A DNA stretch of 64,000 bases from Aquabacterium sp. NJ1 (GTDB lineage: Bacteria; Pseudomonadota; Gammaproteobacteria; Burkholderiales; Burkholderiaceae_C). The position numbers and the translations under genes were made by a program. The notes beneath the pieces are model-generated. The model did not search any database. It was not told the DNA's origin and saw only the letters and a list, made by a program, of their open reading frames with translations. The DNA lies in contig NZ_JRKM01000001.1 in assembly GCF_000768065.1 (NCBI RefSeq), positions 1,178,001-1,242,000 of the forward strand, written 5' to 3'. This document shows positions 42,884-51,820 of this stretch, piece by piece. Each line of letters begins with the position of its first letter. Positions within the stretch are counted from its first letter, which is position 1.

Positions 42884-42926
42884 CGGGCTTCATGGGATGA
42901 TTGCCGCTCAGAAAAACAGGGATCGT

Positions 42927-44012
42927 ATGGAACTTGACGCCTTGCTCGCGCCCATTTCGGACAGCTCGCCATGTGGCGAAGACATGTCCTTTTCGCTCGA
43001 ATTCGACCAGATCGCCGAGATGCGGCGGCAGGACGACCCCACCCTGGATCAGGGTGAATGGGTCACGGCGCTCAAAACAGCTGACTGGCCGGGGGTTGCA
43101 GAAAGCTGCAGCACGCTGCTGAGCACCCGCACCAAGGACCTGCGGCTGGCCATGTGGCTCACGGAAGCGCTGGCGCTGACGCAGGGTTATGCCGGCCTGG
43201 ACCAGGGCCTGCAGCTGTGCACCCAACTGAGCGAAACTTACTGGGATGCCCTGCACCCGCAAGCCGATGGCGGCGACTACGAAGAACGCATCGGCAACAT
43301 CGGCTGGCTGCTGCACCGCGTGGTGGCCTTGAGCACCGCCCTGCCCTTCACCAAGGGCCGCCAGGGTGCCGCCTACAGCCTGAGCGACCTGGCCGCAGCC
43401 CGCCTGGCATCCAGCAGCACCGAGCGCGACAACCAGGACCAACGCCAGCCCGCCAACGACCAGATCACGCTGGAACAGTTCAACCGCGCCCTGAAAGACA
43501 CCCCTGCCCAGTACCTGCTGGGCCACCTGCAAGCCGCCAAACGCTGCGAAGCCCACCTGCTGGCCTGGCAAGGCGTGGTGGATGGCCACCTGGGCGCCGA
43601 TGGCCCAGGCTTCGTGCAGGCCAAGGAAGCCGTGGCCGCCGCCATCCACGAGCTGGAGCGGCTCTGCCGTGACACTGGCGCCCTGGGTGAAGCCGGCAGC
43701 CTTGGCGGCACCGACGACGGTCAGCCTTCACCCGTTGCAACAGATGACGACACAGCAGCATCAGGCACGGGCGGCAAGGCAGGCGGCCCGCCGCGCACAC
43801 GCGCCCAGGCCCTGCAACAGCTGCGCGAAGTAGCCAGCTTCTTCCGCCGCACCGAACCCCACAGCCCGGTGGCTTACCTGGCCGAAAAAGCCGTGAAGTG
43901 GGGCGAGATGCCGCTGCACGAATGGCTGCGCAAGGTCATCAAGGACCAGGGCGCCATGTCGCACCTCGAAGAGCTGCTGGGCCTGGACAACGGCGACGAA
44001 GCCGGCGCCTGA
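42927..44012 (+). CDS. tssA: Type VI secretion protein TssA
   Basis: This is a 361-residue protein. The N-terminal ImpA_N domain starts MELDALLAPISDSSPCGEDMSFSLEFDQIAEMRRQDDP and runs to about residue 130, with LRLAMWLTEALALTQGYAGLDQGL and YWDALHPQADGGDYEERIGNIGWL. The C-terminal half has the conserved YLAEKAVKWGEMPLHEWLRKVIKD block. TssA organises baseplate and sheath growth. The start at 42927 is preceded by AGGG; an in-frame upstream extension is not conserved. It is the only plus-strand gene at this end of the T6SS group and is convergent with the OmpA-like gene. Confidence 0.94.
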   Translation: MELDALLAPISDSSPCGEDMSFSLEFDQIAEMRRQDDPTLDQGEWVTALKTADWPGVAESCSTLLSTRTKDLRLAMWLTEALALTQGYAGLDQGLQLCTQLSETYWDALHPQADGGDYEERIGNIGWLLHRVVALSTALPFTKGRQGAAYSLSDLAAARLASSSTERDNQDQRQPANDQITLEQFNRALKDTPAQYLLGHLQAAKRCEAHLLAWQGVVDGHLGADGPGFVQAKEAVAAAIHELERLCRDTGALGEAGSLGGTDDGQPSPVATDDDTAASGTGGKAGGPPRTRAQALQQLREVASFFRRTEPHSPVAYLAEKAVKWGEMPLHEWLRKVIKDQGAMSHLEELLGLDNGDEAGA

Positions 44013-44044
44013 GTGGCCTGTGGCGCCACCTGAGCGGCCATGAG

Positions 44045-44073
44045 GCCAGGCGCAGGTGGCGGCCACGCCTGGC
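44045..44073. terminator. Stem-loop between convergent tssA and OmpA-like gene
   Basis: GCCAGGCG (44045-44052) and CGCCTGGC (44066-44073) form a perfect eight-pair stem. The 13-base loop contains TGGC/GCCA, which can pair further. Its position between two converging genes suggests a shared terminator. No T-run follows on either strand, so confidence is limited. Confidence 0.45.
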
Positions 44074-44105
44074 TACGCGTCGGTCACGCCTCGATCACAC
44101 GCTGA

Positions 44106-44909
44106 TCAGGAGCCGACGCGGAACTCGATGCGCCGGTTGCGGGCCCGGCCCTCTTCCGTGGCGTTCGACGCCACCGGCTGATCCGGCCCCAGGCCTGAAA
44201 TGGCCACGCTGTCAGCAGGCAAGCCCTTGCCCACCAGGTAAGACTTCACCGACTGCGCCCTCGCCAGCGACAGGCTCACATTGGCAGCCCGCCCACCGGA
44301 GGCATCCGTGTGGCCGATGACCTCGAACTTGCGCCCCTTGAGCCTGGCCATGGCCGCGGCCATCTCGTCCAGGATGGGCAAGGCCGTGGGCCGCAGCACG
44401 GCGCTGCCTGGCTCGAACTCCACGATGCGGTTGGCCAGTGCCTGGTCCACCACCGCCTGCTCCTGAACCGCCACGCGCAAGCCATTGCGCACGGTGTAGG
44501 TCGGGTTGAGCGACTGGGCCATGTCACTGGCGATCTGCTGGCGCACGGACTCGTTGCCCACCTCGCCACGCAGATCAATGGTATTGCCCTGGATGCTCAA
44601 CTGCCCATGGCTGACCTGCTTGAGCGACGGCGACAAGAGCTTTTGCACATACTGGTTCCATTGCGGCGGCGCCACAACCGAACCCAGCGTGAGCTGGTCC
44701 ACCACACGGTCGGCGCCATAGAGCTCGCGCATGCGCGAGATCACGGCCACGCGCGTGGCCTCATCGGGCACCGTGCCCGCCACCACCACCTGGTTAGGCC
44801 CGGTCACCTGAGCGGCACCAGCGGCTGCGGGCACCTGCGCCAACGCGCCCTGCACACACACCGCACCCAGGCAGCCCAGCAGCATCCATTTCGACAAACA
44901 TGGCTTCAC
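44106..44909 (-). CDS. T6SS-associated OmpA-family protein
   Basis: This is a 267-residue exported protein. A signal peptide (residues 1-24, ending VQGALA) is followed by two BON-like segments (about 35-135, each with an RxxMxELY or NxxVxxQI helix after a VxGxVPDE turn). A C-terminal OmpA peptidoglycan-binding domain (about 150-267) has VIGHTDASGG and LSLARAQSVKSYLVGKGLP. It could anchor the T6SS membrane complex to the cell wall, as TagL or the OmpA domain of some TssL proteins do, although here the OmpA domain is on a soluble periplasmic protein. The GTG start is two bases after the tagF stop, with GGGAG six bases ahead. Confidence 0.88.
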   Translation of the reverse strand: MKPCLSKWMLLGCLGAVCVQGALAQVPAAAGAAQVTGPNQVVVAGTVPDEATRVAVISRMRELYGADRVVDQLTLGSVVAPPQWNQYVQKLLSPSLKQVSHGQLSIQGNTIDLRGEVGNESVRQQIASDMAQSLNPTYTVRNGLRVAVQEQAVVDQALANRIVEFEPGSAVLRPTALPILDEMAAAMARLKGRKFEVIGHTDASGGRAANVSLSLARAQSVKSYLVGKGLPADSVAISGLGPDQPVASNATEEGRARNRRIEFRVGS

Positions 44910-44910
44910 A

Positions 44911-45897
44911 TCAGACTCCCAGGAACACTTCGCGGTAGGTGCTCAAGGCTTGCGCCAGCGACAAGGCCGGATCCCGCAGGTAGTTGGACAATTTGCGCAA
45001 GCCGTAATCTGCGTCCACCTCGTCCTCGACCCAATCGGCCTCCAACAGGTGCACACCCTGCTCCTGCAGCAAGGCCGGGTCGATCACCGCTTGAAGCGTG
45101 GCCGCCGACGCGCCCTGGAAGCCCAGCACCATGTAGGGGCACCCCTGGACCTGGGTGATGAACAACCCCAGTTCCAGCGGGTGCCGAGCAAAGAAACCCG
45201 TGATCAGAGCCAGCCAGTAGGCTGCCACCGGGCCCTTGAGCGCGGCATCGGCCACCAGGGGCAGGCACAGCACCTTGTTGAGCTTGGCCGCGCCTTGGGC
45301 CATGGCCGGCTGCAGCAGCATGCCCAGCGCCAGCGTGGCCTGGCGCACCGACAGGCGCGTGCCACTGGCCGCCAGCATCTGCTCCAGGCTGGCCACGGTG
45401 TGCGTCTCCAGGAAGTCATCGAAGGCGCGCTGCGCGGCGGCCTGGTTCACATCCACATCCAGCGGCCCGGTGAGGCTGGCCTGAGCATGTTCCAGCTCGA
45501 TGGCCGCATGCGCCACGCGCGCCACCTGCTCCAGCCTTGCCCAAAGGCGTGACAGCGCCACGGGCCCCAGCGGCGCGAAATCACGCGGCTGCGCCAGGTC
45601 AAAAGCGCCAGCGGTGATAAAGGGAAAGCGCCGTCCGGAGGCGTCCTGGCTGGCCAGCCAGTGCCCCGCCAGGCCCACGGCGCTGTCGGTGCCCAGGATG
45701 GCAAATTGCGTGGCGGGGGCTGCGTCATAGATCAGCTTCCAGCGCGGGTCCATGGCCAGGCGGTCCATGGTCTGCGACTGCCACTTGTCCAGGCTGGTGA
45801 TGAGCGCGGCATGCTGCGCGCTGCGAACGAAGTCACCGCGGGACGGCACCTTGCCAAAGTACAGCAACTCCGTGGAGGATGTGCGCACCGCGCTCAT
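44911..45897 (-). CDS. tagF: Type VI secretion-associated protein TagF
   Basis: This is a 328-residue cytosolic protein. The first 150 residues match TagF/SciT (LLYFGKVPSRGDFVRSAQHAALITSLDKWQ, then ILGTDSAVGLAGHWLASQDASGRRFPF). In Pseudomonas TagF represses T6SS assembly after translation, together with the PpkA/PppA phosphorylation switch. No kinase or phosphatase of that switch is in the window. The C-terminal half is less conserved. Its ATG overlaps the tssM stop (ATGA), so translation is coupled to tssM. Confidence 0.9.
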   Translation of the reverse strand: MSAVRTSSTELLYFGKVPSRGDFVRSAQHAALITSLDKWQSQTMDRLAMDPRWKLIYDAAPATQFAILGTDSAVGLAGHWLASQDASGRRFPFITAGAFDLAQPRDFAPLGPVALSRLWARLEQVARVAHAAIELEHAQASLTGPLDVDVNQAAAQRAFDDFLETHTVASLEQMLAASGTRLSVRQATLALGMLLQPAMAQGAAKLNKVLCLPLVADAALKGPVAAYWLALITGFFARHPLELGLFITQVQGCPYMVLGFQGASAATLQAVIDPALLQEQGVHLLEADWVEDEVDADYGLRKLSNYLRDPALSLAQALSTYREVFLGV

Positions 45898-48800
45898 GAT
45901 GCGGAACCTTCCTGCTTGTTGTTGTTCGCCATGGCCTCATCCGGGCCGGCAATGATCGACGGCAGCGCGCCCGGTCTGGCTTGCGGGCCATTGCCACCGG
46001 TTGAAGCGGTAGCCGGAGCGGCAGGGGCAGGCGTCGCGGCATTGGAGATGATGCGCAGCTGCACACCCACCGAGTTGGCGCCCTGAGGCCAGCGCAGCTC
46101 GAACAGCTGGTTGTCGATGCGCTTGCGTTGCGCGGCGTTGATCATCTTCTCCAGCCCGAAGCGGCCCGATTCATTGAAGAACTCGACCGGCTTGCCATCC
46201 AGCGTCATGCCGGTGATGTGCACCCCCGGCGTGCCTGGGCCTGGCCACACGAAGTGCGTCCAGCTGGCCGCGCCATTGCGGTAGCGCATGACCTGGCCAT
46301 CGATGTCCACCGTGTACTCGGTCAGGCCAGGCGCTGCCAAAGGCAGGATCTGGAAAACCGTCTGCGCGTCGGCCGCTGCGGTGGCGCCACCACCCGCTGC
46401 AGCGCTGCTGCCACCACCACCGGCAGCCTGCCCATTGAGCGGCGCAATCCACGAACCCAGGCCCGCCACGAACTCGGGGCGCAGACGCAAGCCCATGTCG
46501 GCCCAGGTGCGCGGCGTCACGCCGTCGCCGCGCTTGAGCACCAGGGCACCCAGCGACTGCTCGACAAACTTGGCGATCACGCCTTCGGCGCCAAACACCT
46601 TGGCGATCTCGCCAGGTGCGGCCTCCATGCGCGAGCTGCGGTCAAACGGATACTTGCTGGCCAGGGTGCGCTGATAGGGCTCGAACACCTGCGCCATCCA
46701 CACGCGGTTGAGCTCGGCTTCTGCCGGTTTGACGATGACCGCGAAAGCCTGCATCAAGGGGCGAACCAGCAAGGGGCGCAGCGTCGCACGGGCCGAATCG
46801 CTCATGCCATTGAGCATCTGCTCGTCGACCATCTTCAGCGCTTCACCCAGCTCGCCGCCGCCCTCCAGTGTCTGCAGCATCAGCTGGCGCGAGGCAGGGC
46901 CCGGGTCGCCCTGGGTCTTCATCTGGTTGAAGCGCGAACGGATGCGGGACAGGGACTCCAGATAAGGCTTGATCATGGGCGCCCCATCTTCGCGCGGCAC
47001 CATCAGGCGACCCACGGCTTCAAACTCCTTGCCGATGGGCCCCATGGGCTTGTTCTTTTCCTTGTCCAGGTTGATCTCGGCATTGATGGTCACCGGTGAG
47101 GGCACGGCGCCCAGCACCCTCTGCTTGAACCATTCCATGAACGTGCGTTTGCCCTGGCCCAGGCGCTCGTCCAGCAGGCTGGGGTTGTCCCACGAGGTCT
47201 GCTCGTACAAGGTCTTGAGCAAGGTGCCCACGGGCGAGCTGGTCGGGTCACCCAGGCGGTTCATGTTGGCCACGGCCACCTCGAAGCTGCCGAAGTCCTG
47301 CACGCTGATGCTCTGCATGAACTTCTGCCACTCGCGCACGTACTCGGCCTTGTAGAGCTGCGTGAGCGACTTCTGGATCTGCTCGGGGCTGCCCTCCAGG
47401 GTCAGGTCATCGTGCGAGGCCGTCTTGAGCACCCAGTCGGTGGACTGCAGCTCGCTGTTGGCCGCATCCTTGATCGCGTCCTTGATGTAGCCGTTCCAGG
47501 CTTCACGCGTGAAGGCGCCCGACACCGCATAACCACCAGCCACCACCTGGCGGTCGGCGTCGCTCACGAGGCGCGCGACCGTCACCGGGGCAAAGCGCGT
47601 GGCGGCACGGGCCTTGATCTCGGCGTACACGCGCTCGCGTGCCGGCATGCCCTTGATGACACGGCGCAGGTTGTCTCGGGTCTGGTCCAGCAGGCTGATG
47701 TTGAGGTCCTGCTCGGGGAAGGCCGCATCGTTCATCTGCGCCATGGCAAATGACATGATGCGCTCGGCCTTCTGGATGAGCTGCTCGCGCGGCATGTTGC
47801 CGCGGTTGGCGTCCAGCCAGGTGCGCCAGAAGCGCGTGAGCTGGTCGCTCATGTGGCCGGGCTCCAGTCGGCTGCGGTCACCCAGCATCAGGTAGGCCTT
47901 CAAGGCGTTGTAGGCCTCGGTCACGTTGGTGCTGGACGCGTTGGCATAAGGCGAGCCTGCAGCGGGCGCCTCGGTGACGGGGTCACCATTGGCATGCTCG
48001 GTGATCACGCCGGGTGCCGCTGTCGCCACGGGCGTGGCTGCAACCGGTTGCGCATTGGGATCAGGCAGGAACTGCAATGGGCGCAGATCGGCTGCGTGCG
48101 CGTTGACGTCGCCCAGATAAGCGGCAATGGCCTGCGCCGTGGGCTTGAGCATCACCACCTGCAGGCCGTTGTAATACTCCTCCTTCAAACGGTCTTCAAT
48201 GGCTTGCCCTTGATACAGCCCCAAGCCGATCGACCAGGGCCGCGTCTGGCGGTAGCGCTGCATCTGCTCCAGGCGATCCTGCAGGATCTCCAGGGCCTCC
48301 AGGCGAGATTGCAGGTCCACGCGGTTGTCCTGCACCTGCTGGGCCTTGACCAGATCAGCCTGCACATGGGCCACCAGCTCGCGGTTGCCCATGTAAGACC
48401 AGGTCCAGGCGGCCAGCAGCGCGCCCAGCAGCAGCACGCCACCAAAGAAGGTGGCATACCGCAAGCGCAGCTTGGTGCGGCTCGTGTACTGCTGGACCAG
48501 CTGGCGGTCCGCGAAGATCACGCGCGAGAACAGCTCCTTGAGGAAGAAGCCGCTGTTGGAATACACCGCGGCCGATGTACCCGGTTGCAGCTGCAAGCCG
48601 AACTGCTCGGCCACGCGCTCGCTGGCGCGGCTGGTGGACTGCCCTTCCTGCACGGCGCTGGTGAAGTAGAAGCCGCGGAAGATGGGCCGGAACTGGTACG
48701 GGTTCTCTTCAAACAGCGTGTTGATGAAGGTGCGCATCGCCGGCTTGAGCGCGGCGAACTCCAGCGGGAAGGTCAGCACGCCGGGCGGCAGTTGCTCGCC

Positions 48801-49772
48801 CCGGTGCAGGGACATGCGCGCCACGGAGGCTTCCTTCAGGCCCTGGTAGAGCTCGTCGAAATGCGTCTCGAACTGCGACACGGCATCCACTGTCCCGGTG
48901 GTGTCATAAGGCAGGGTCGCGCCCCAGACCTTGTCACGCTCGCTGCGGTCGCGATCCTCGAAGAAGTCGACGAAGCCGGCGATCAGGTCAGCCTTGGTGA
49001 ACACCACATAAACGGGTGCGAACACCTCCAGCTTCTCGGTCAGCTCCTGCACGCGCTGGCGCAGCTTGCGGGCCAGGTCGATGGCGAACTCGGGGCGGTT
49101 GGCACCCAGCTCGGCGATGCTCACGGCGATGATCACGCCATTGAGCGGCGCCTTGGGGCGATGCCGCTTGAGCAGCGACAAGAAGCCCATCCACTCCTTG
49201 CGGTCCTCTTCGTGCACGGAGTAGCGGCCTGCGGTGTCCAGCAAGATGCCTTCGGTGGTGAAGTACCAGTCGCAATGGCGTGTGCCACCGATGCCCTGGA
49301 TGACGTTGTCGGCGCTGTCTGCAAACGGGAACTTCAGGCCGGACTTGACCACGGCAGAGCTCTTGCCCGCAGCCGGGTTGCCGATCACGGCATACCAGGG
49401 CAGTTCGTACAGCGCGGCCGAACCAGAGGTCTCACCCAGCTTGGACGACTTGATCAGCTTGACGGCCTCGGCCATGCGTTCACGCACGGCAGCCACTTCA
49501 TCCTGCTTGCCGGCCTTGGCGGCCGCCTTCATGGCCTTGTCGGCCTCTGCATCCATGGCGTTTTCCAGCGACTGGGCGGCCTTGCGGGCCTTGTAGCGGC
49601 GCACGCCCCACACGATGGCCCAGGCCAGCAGCAGCAAGCCCAGCACCAGCACGGCCCAGACCAGGCCGATGCGCAAGGCGTCTGCGCCTACCAGGAGGAA
49701 ACCCGCCAGGGCCGCCAGGCCGATGACGGCCAGCACGCGGGGGTCAAGAAGAAACTGCCAGATTCGTTGCAT
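45894..49772 (-). CDS. tssM: Type VI secretion membrane-complex protein TssM (IcmF)
   Basis: This is a 1292-residue inner-membrane protein, the core of the T6SS trans-envelope complex with TssL and TssJ. Two helices start the chain (about 12-30 and 34-55). A cytosolic NTPase-like domain follows, with P-loop GNPAAGKS at 131-138 and the DTAGRY motif. A third helix comes near 435 (FFGGVLLLGALLAAWTWSY), then a long periplasmic domain to the C-terminus, which ends in an alanine-rich tail. The P-loop is intact, so NTP binding is possible. Starts at 49772, 49778 (ATG) or 49784 (TTG) are all open; GGA seven bases before 49772 favours that one. Confidence 0.95.
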   Translation of the reverse strand: MQRIWQFLLDPRVLAVIGLAALAGFLLVGADALRIGLVWAVLVLGLLLLAWAIVWGVRRYKARKAAQSLENAMDAEADKAMKAAAKAGKQDEVAAVRERMAEAVKLIKSSKLGETSGSAALYELPWYAVIGNPAAGKSSAVVKSGLKFPFADSADNVIQGIGGTRHCDWYFTTEGILLDTAGRYSVHEEDRKEWMGFLSLLKRHRPKAPLNGVIIAVSIAELGANRPEFAIDLARKLRQRVQELTEKLEVFAPVYVVFTKADLIAGFVDFFEDRDRSERDKVWGATLPYDTTGTVDAVSQFETHFDELYQGLKEASVARMSLHRGEQLPPGVLTFPLEFAALKPAMRTFINTLFEENPYQFRPIFRGFYFTSAVQEGQSTSRASERVAEQFGLQLQPGTSAAVYSNSGFFLKELFSRVIFADRQLVQQYTSRTKLRLRYATFFGGVLLLGALLAAWTWSYMGNRELVAHVQADLVKAQQVQDNRVDLQSRLEALEILQDRLEQMQRYRQTRPWSIGLGLYQGQAIEDRLKEEYYNGLQVVMLKPTAQAIAAYLGDVNAHAADLRPLQFLPDPNAQPVAATPVATAAPGVITEHANGDPVTEAPAAGSPYANASSTNVTEAYNALKAYLMLGDRSRLEPGHMSDQLTRFWRTWLDANRGNMPREQLIQKAERIMSFAMAQMNDAAFPEQDLNISLLDQTRDNLRRVIKGMPARERVYAEIKARAATRFAPVTVARLVSDADRQVVAGGYAVSGAFTREAWNGYIKDAIKDAANSELQSTDWVLKTASHDDLTLEGSPEQIQKSLTQLYKAEYVREWQKFMQSISVQDFGSFEVAVANMNRLGDPTSSPVGTLLKTLYEQTSWDNPSLLDERLGQGKRTFMEWFKQRVLGAVPSPVTINAEINLDKEKNKPMGPIGKEFEAVGRLMVPREDGAPMIKPYLESLSRIRSRFNQMKTQGDPGPASRQLMLQTLEGGGELGEALKMVDEQMLNGMSDSARATLRPLLVRPLMQAFAVIVKPAEAELNRVWMAQVFEPYQRTLASKYPFDRSSRMEAAPGEIAKVFGAEGVIAKFVEQSLGALVLKRGDGVTPRTWADMGLRLRPEFVAGLGSWIAPLNGQAAGGGGSSAAAGGGATAAADAQTVFQILPLAAPGLTEYTVDIDGQVMRYRNGAASWTHFVWPGPGTPGVHITGMTLDGKPVEFFNESGRFGLEKMINAAQRKRIDNQLFELRWPQGANSVGVQLRIISNAATPAPAAPATASTGGNGPQARPGALPSIIAGPDEAMANNNKQEGSAS

Positions 49773-49790
49773 GGACATATCCAATGTCGA

Positions 49791-51341
49791 TCAGGTTGAA
49801 GCGAGGGCGGCACCCCAAGGTGCCAGCGCCACCACCACCCGCTCATGAGAAGACTGCACGTGCGTGGCCACGGCCACCTGATCGGGCACCTCGCCCGCAC
49901 GCAGCGCCGTGCACGCCAGGGCGGAAGGCACCAGGGCCCGTGCCAGGCCCATGTCACCGCAGGACTCACCCACGCGGGTGACGGCCAGCATGGGATCCAC
50001 ACCGGGAACCACCTCCTGCAAGGCCTCGAACAACTCTGCCGTGCGGCTGGCACGGTGGTCAGCATCGGACACGACCAGCAAGCGGTCCTTGTCGGCCTGG
50101 TTCAAGGCCAACGCCTGCTGCAGCGCCGCGCCCAGCACGGCGGCGCCCACACGCCCGGCAGCATCGGCCGACTTGTCGCGCGTGGCCCGCACGGGGCGCC
50201 ACATGCGCACGGGCGGCACCTCGGGCTCTGCCTGCAAAGGCCAATGCTCGTTGGCCAGCAAGAGGCCCGCAGCGGCCTCACCGGGCACCCTGCCCGTCTG
50301 GTGCGACGAGGTGAACAACTCGCCCACGGCCTGCATGCGCTCGACGCTGGGCTCATTGACGGCGCTGTCCACCGCCAGGATCAGCAGCAGCTCGGGGCGT
50401 GGGTCACGCGACCATTGCACGATCTGGCGGTCGACCTCGTCCCAGAAACCTTCAGGCCGCTCGACGGCTTCGGTCAGCCAGCGCAGCCCCTTGGCCTGAT
50501 GGGCTTCAGCCCAGTCCAGCAGCGCGCCGCATTGGCTGCGCACCCACTCCACCGCGGTATCACGCTCGCTGGTCGCCCATTGCGCAGGCAACAGCAGGCG
50601 CACGGTCAGCTGGGGCGCCAGCGCGGATCGCGCCTGCACCTGCGCCTTGTTGACCGGGGCGGCGACACCAGACAGATGCGCCTTCATGGCGGTACCTGAT
50701 GCGCCCTCGCCTGTGCTGCTCTCTGCGCCGCTTGCCGCGGCCATCACACCCGATGGCGCCAGGGCGCTCACGGCATCCAGCATCTGGTGCAAAGGCGCTT
50801 CCAGCAAGGCCAGGCCGCGCAGCACCGGTTCAGACAAAGCAGGCTCCTGCATCAACTCGGCATGGGCATCCAGCCAGTCACGCACGTCCAGATCGGCCAC
50901 GCGCGAGGTGAAGATGGGCAGGCCGTCCACATCCTGCAGCTCGCTGTCGAGCTCAGGGCGCACGGTGTGAGATTGCAAACCGGCCCAGGCCGCGCCCGCA
51001 TCGTTACCGGCCGCCAGCGTGACCGCTTCGGCCAGCACCCAGGCTGACAAGGCACGCTGCGCTTCATCCGACACCGCATGGACCGAAGCCACCGTTGGCG
51101 CACCTTCGGCGGCCTTGGTAGCCGGCACCACGGGCGCCGCCGCCTGCGCACGCAGCCGCTTCACACCCCACAGCACCAGCAGCAAGAACGCCGTCAGCGC
51201 CACAGGCAGCACAAACAGCTGCCCCACGATCTCGCCCGTGCTGGCGTCGTGTGCATTGTTCTGCCAATGCCAGATGGTGATCAGCCACACGATGATGGTG
51301 ATCGCCAACCACAGTGCGCCTGCCTTCAATACCTTGGTCAT
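49791..51341 (-). CDS. T6SS-locus membrane protein with ketosynthase-like end
   Basis: This is a 516-residue protein, function not established. Two N-terminal helices (about 7-25 and 40-60) anchor it. The next 300 residues are alanine/valine-rich and unassigned. The last 80 residues (LLVVSDADHRASRTAELFEALQEVVPGVDPM and RVGESCGDMGLARALVPSALACTALRAGE) resemble the C-terminal half of beta-ketoacyl synthase or thiolase folds, including the glycine-Asp turn, though the catalytic Cys-His-His set is not evident. Proteins of this type recur in Burkholderiales T6SS loci next to tssM. It starts 79 bases after the PAAR gene and ends 18 bases before tssM. Confidence 0.8.
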   Translation of the reverse strand: MTKVLKAGALWLAITIIVWLITIWHWQNNAHDASTGEIVGQLFVLPVALTAFLLLVLWGVKRLRAQAAAPVVPATKAAEGAPTVASVHAVSDEAQRALSAWVLAEAVTLAAGNDAGAAWAGLQSHTVRPELDSELQDVDGLPIFTSRVADLDVRDWLDAHAELMQEPALSEPVLRGLALLEAPLHQMLDAVSALAPSGVMAAASGAESSTGEGASGTAMKAHLSGVAAPVNKAQVQARSALAPQLTVRLLLPAQWATSERDTAVEWVRSQCGALLDWAEAHQAKGLRWLTEAVERPEGFWDEVDRQIVQWSRDPRPELLLILAVDSAVNEPSVERMQAVGELFTSSHQTGRVPGEAAAGLLLANEHWPLQAEPEVPPVRMWRPVRATRDKSADAAGRVGAAVLGAALQQALALNQADKDRLLVVSDADHRASRTAELFEALQEVVPGVDPMLAVTRVGESCGDMGLARALVPSALACTALRAGEVPDQVAVATHVQSSHERVVVALAPWGAALAST

Positions 51342-51420
51342 GCTCTGACTGCCTGCTTGATGACCGTGTCGATCCCGACCCCGACCCGTTTACCCGTTGA
51401 TGTGTGATGACCTGCCAGCG

Positions 51421-51687
51421 TCAGTTGCCCGTGGACACGGCCTGAGCGGCAATGAGGGTGGCGCCGCAGGCGCACTTGTCGCCATGGCGTGCGGCGGGCT
51501 TGCCGTCGATGATCATGGTGGGGTCACCTGACACGATCACGGTCGTGCCATGGCTGCGCTTGGGGCAGGTCACCTGGTCGCCCACGCGGGCAATGCGCTT
51601 GCCTTGCGTGTCAGTCGTGCCGGAAGCCTCGACCACGGTGCCACCGTGATCGGTGGTGTCACCCAATACGATGAATGGACGGCCCAT
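51421..51687 (-). CDS. PAAR-domain T6SS spike-tip protein
   Basis: This is an 88-residue single-domain PAAR protein. It has GDTTDHGGTVVEAS, the repeated GD-x-V turns (ARVGDQVTCP, VSGDPTMIIDGKPAARHGDKCACGA), and the His and Cys residues that bind the zinc at the tip. PAAR proteins sharpen the VgrG spike and carry effectors; this one has no effector extension, so effectors would have to attach separately. I place the start at the ATG at 51687, the family start; a longer in-frame form adds 25 unrelated residues. It is downstream of the M15 peptidase gene. Confidence 0.93.
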   Translation of the reverse strand: MGRPFIVLGDTTDHGGTVVEASGTTDTQGKRIARVGDQVTCPKRSHGTTVIVSGDPTMIIDGKPAARHGDKCACGATLIAAQAVSTGN

Positions 51688-51820
51688 GGCGTCAAGCTCC
51701 CTGTCTGATGTTGTTTGTGTCAGCCGGATCTCTCCGGTGCGGGGCGAGTCTAAAGGCTGCACGCGCCATCAAGCCCCCCCGCTGGAGGGGTCGCACCGTT
51801 ACCAACTGTGTCAAATGCGC

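Noticed and set aside
47853-49799. A 648-codon open frame opposite tssM on the plus strand
   Set aside because: Low-complexity composition and no recognisable motif; it is fully antisense to the well-supported tssM.
51779-51797. A C/G-run hairpin between the PAAR and M15 genes as a terminator
   Set aside because: The stem is only about four pairs and no T-run follows on either strand.
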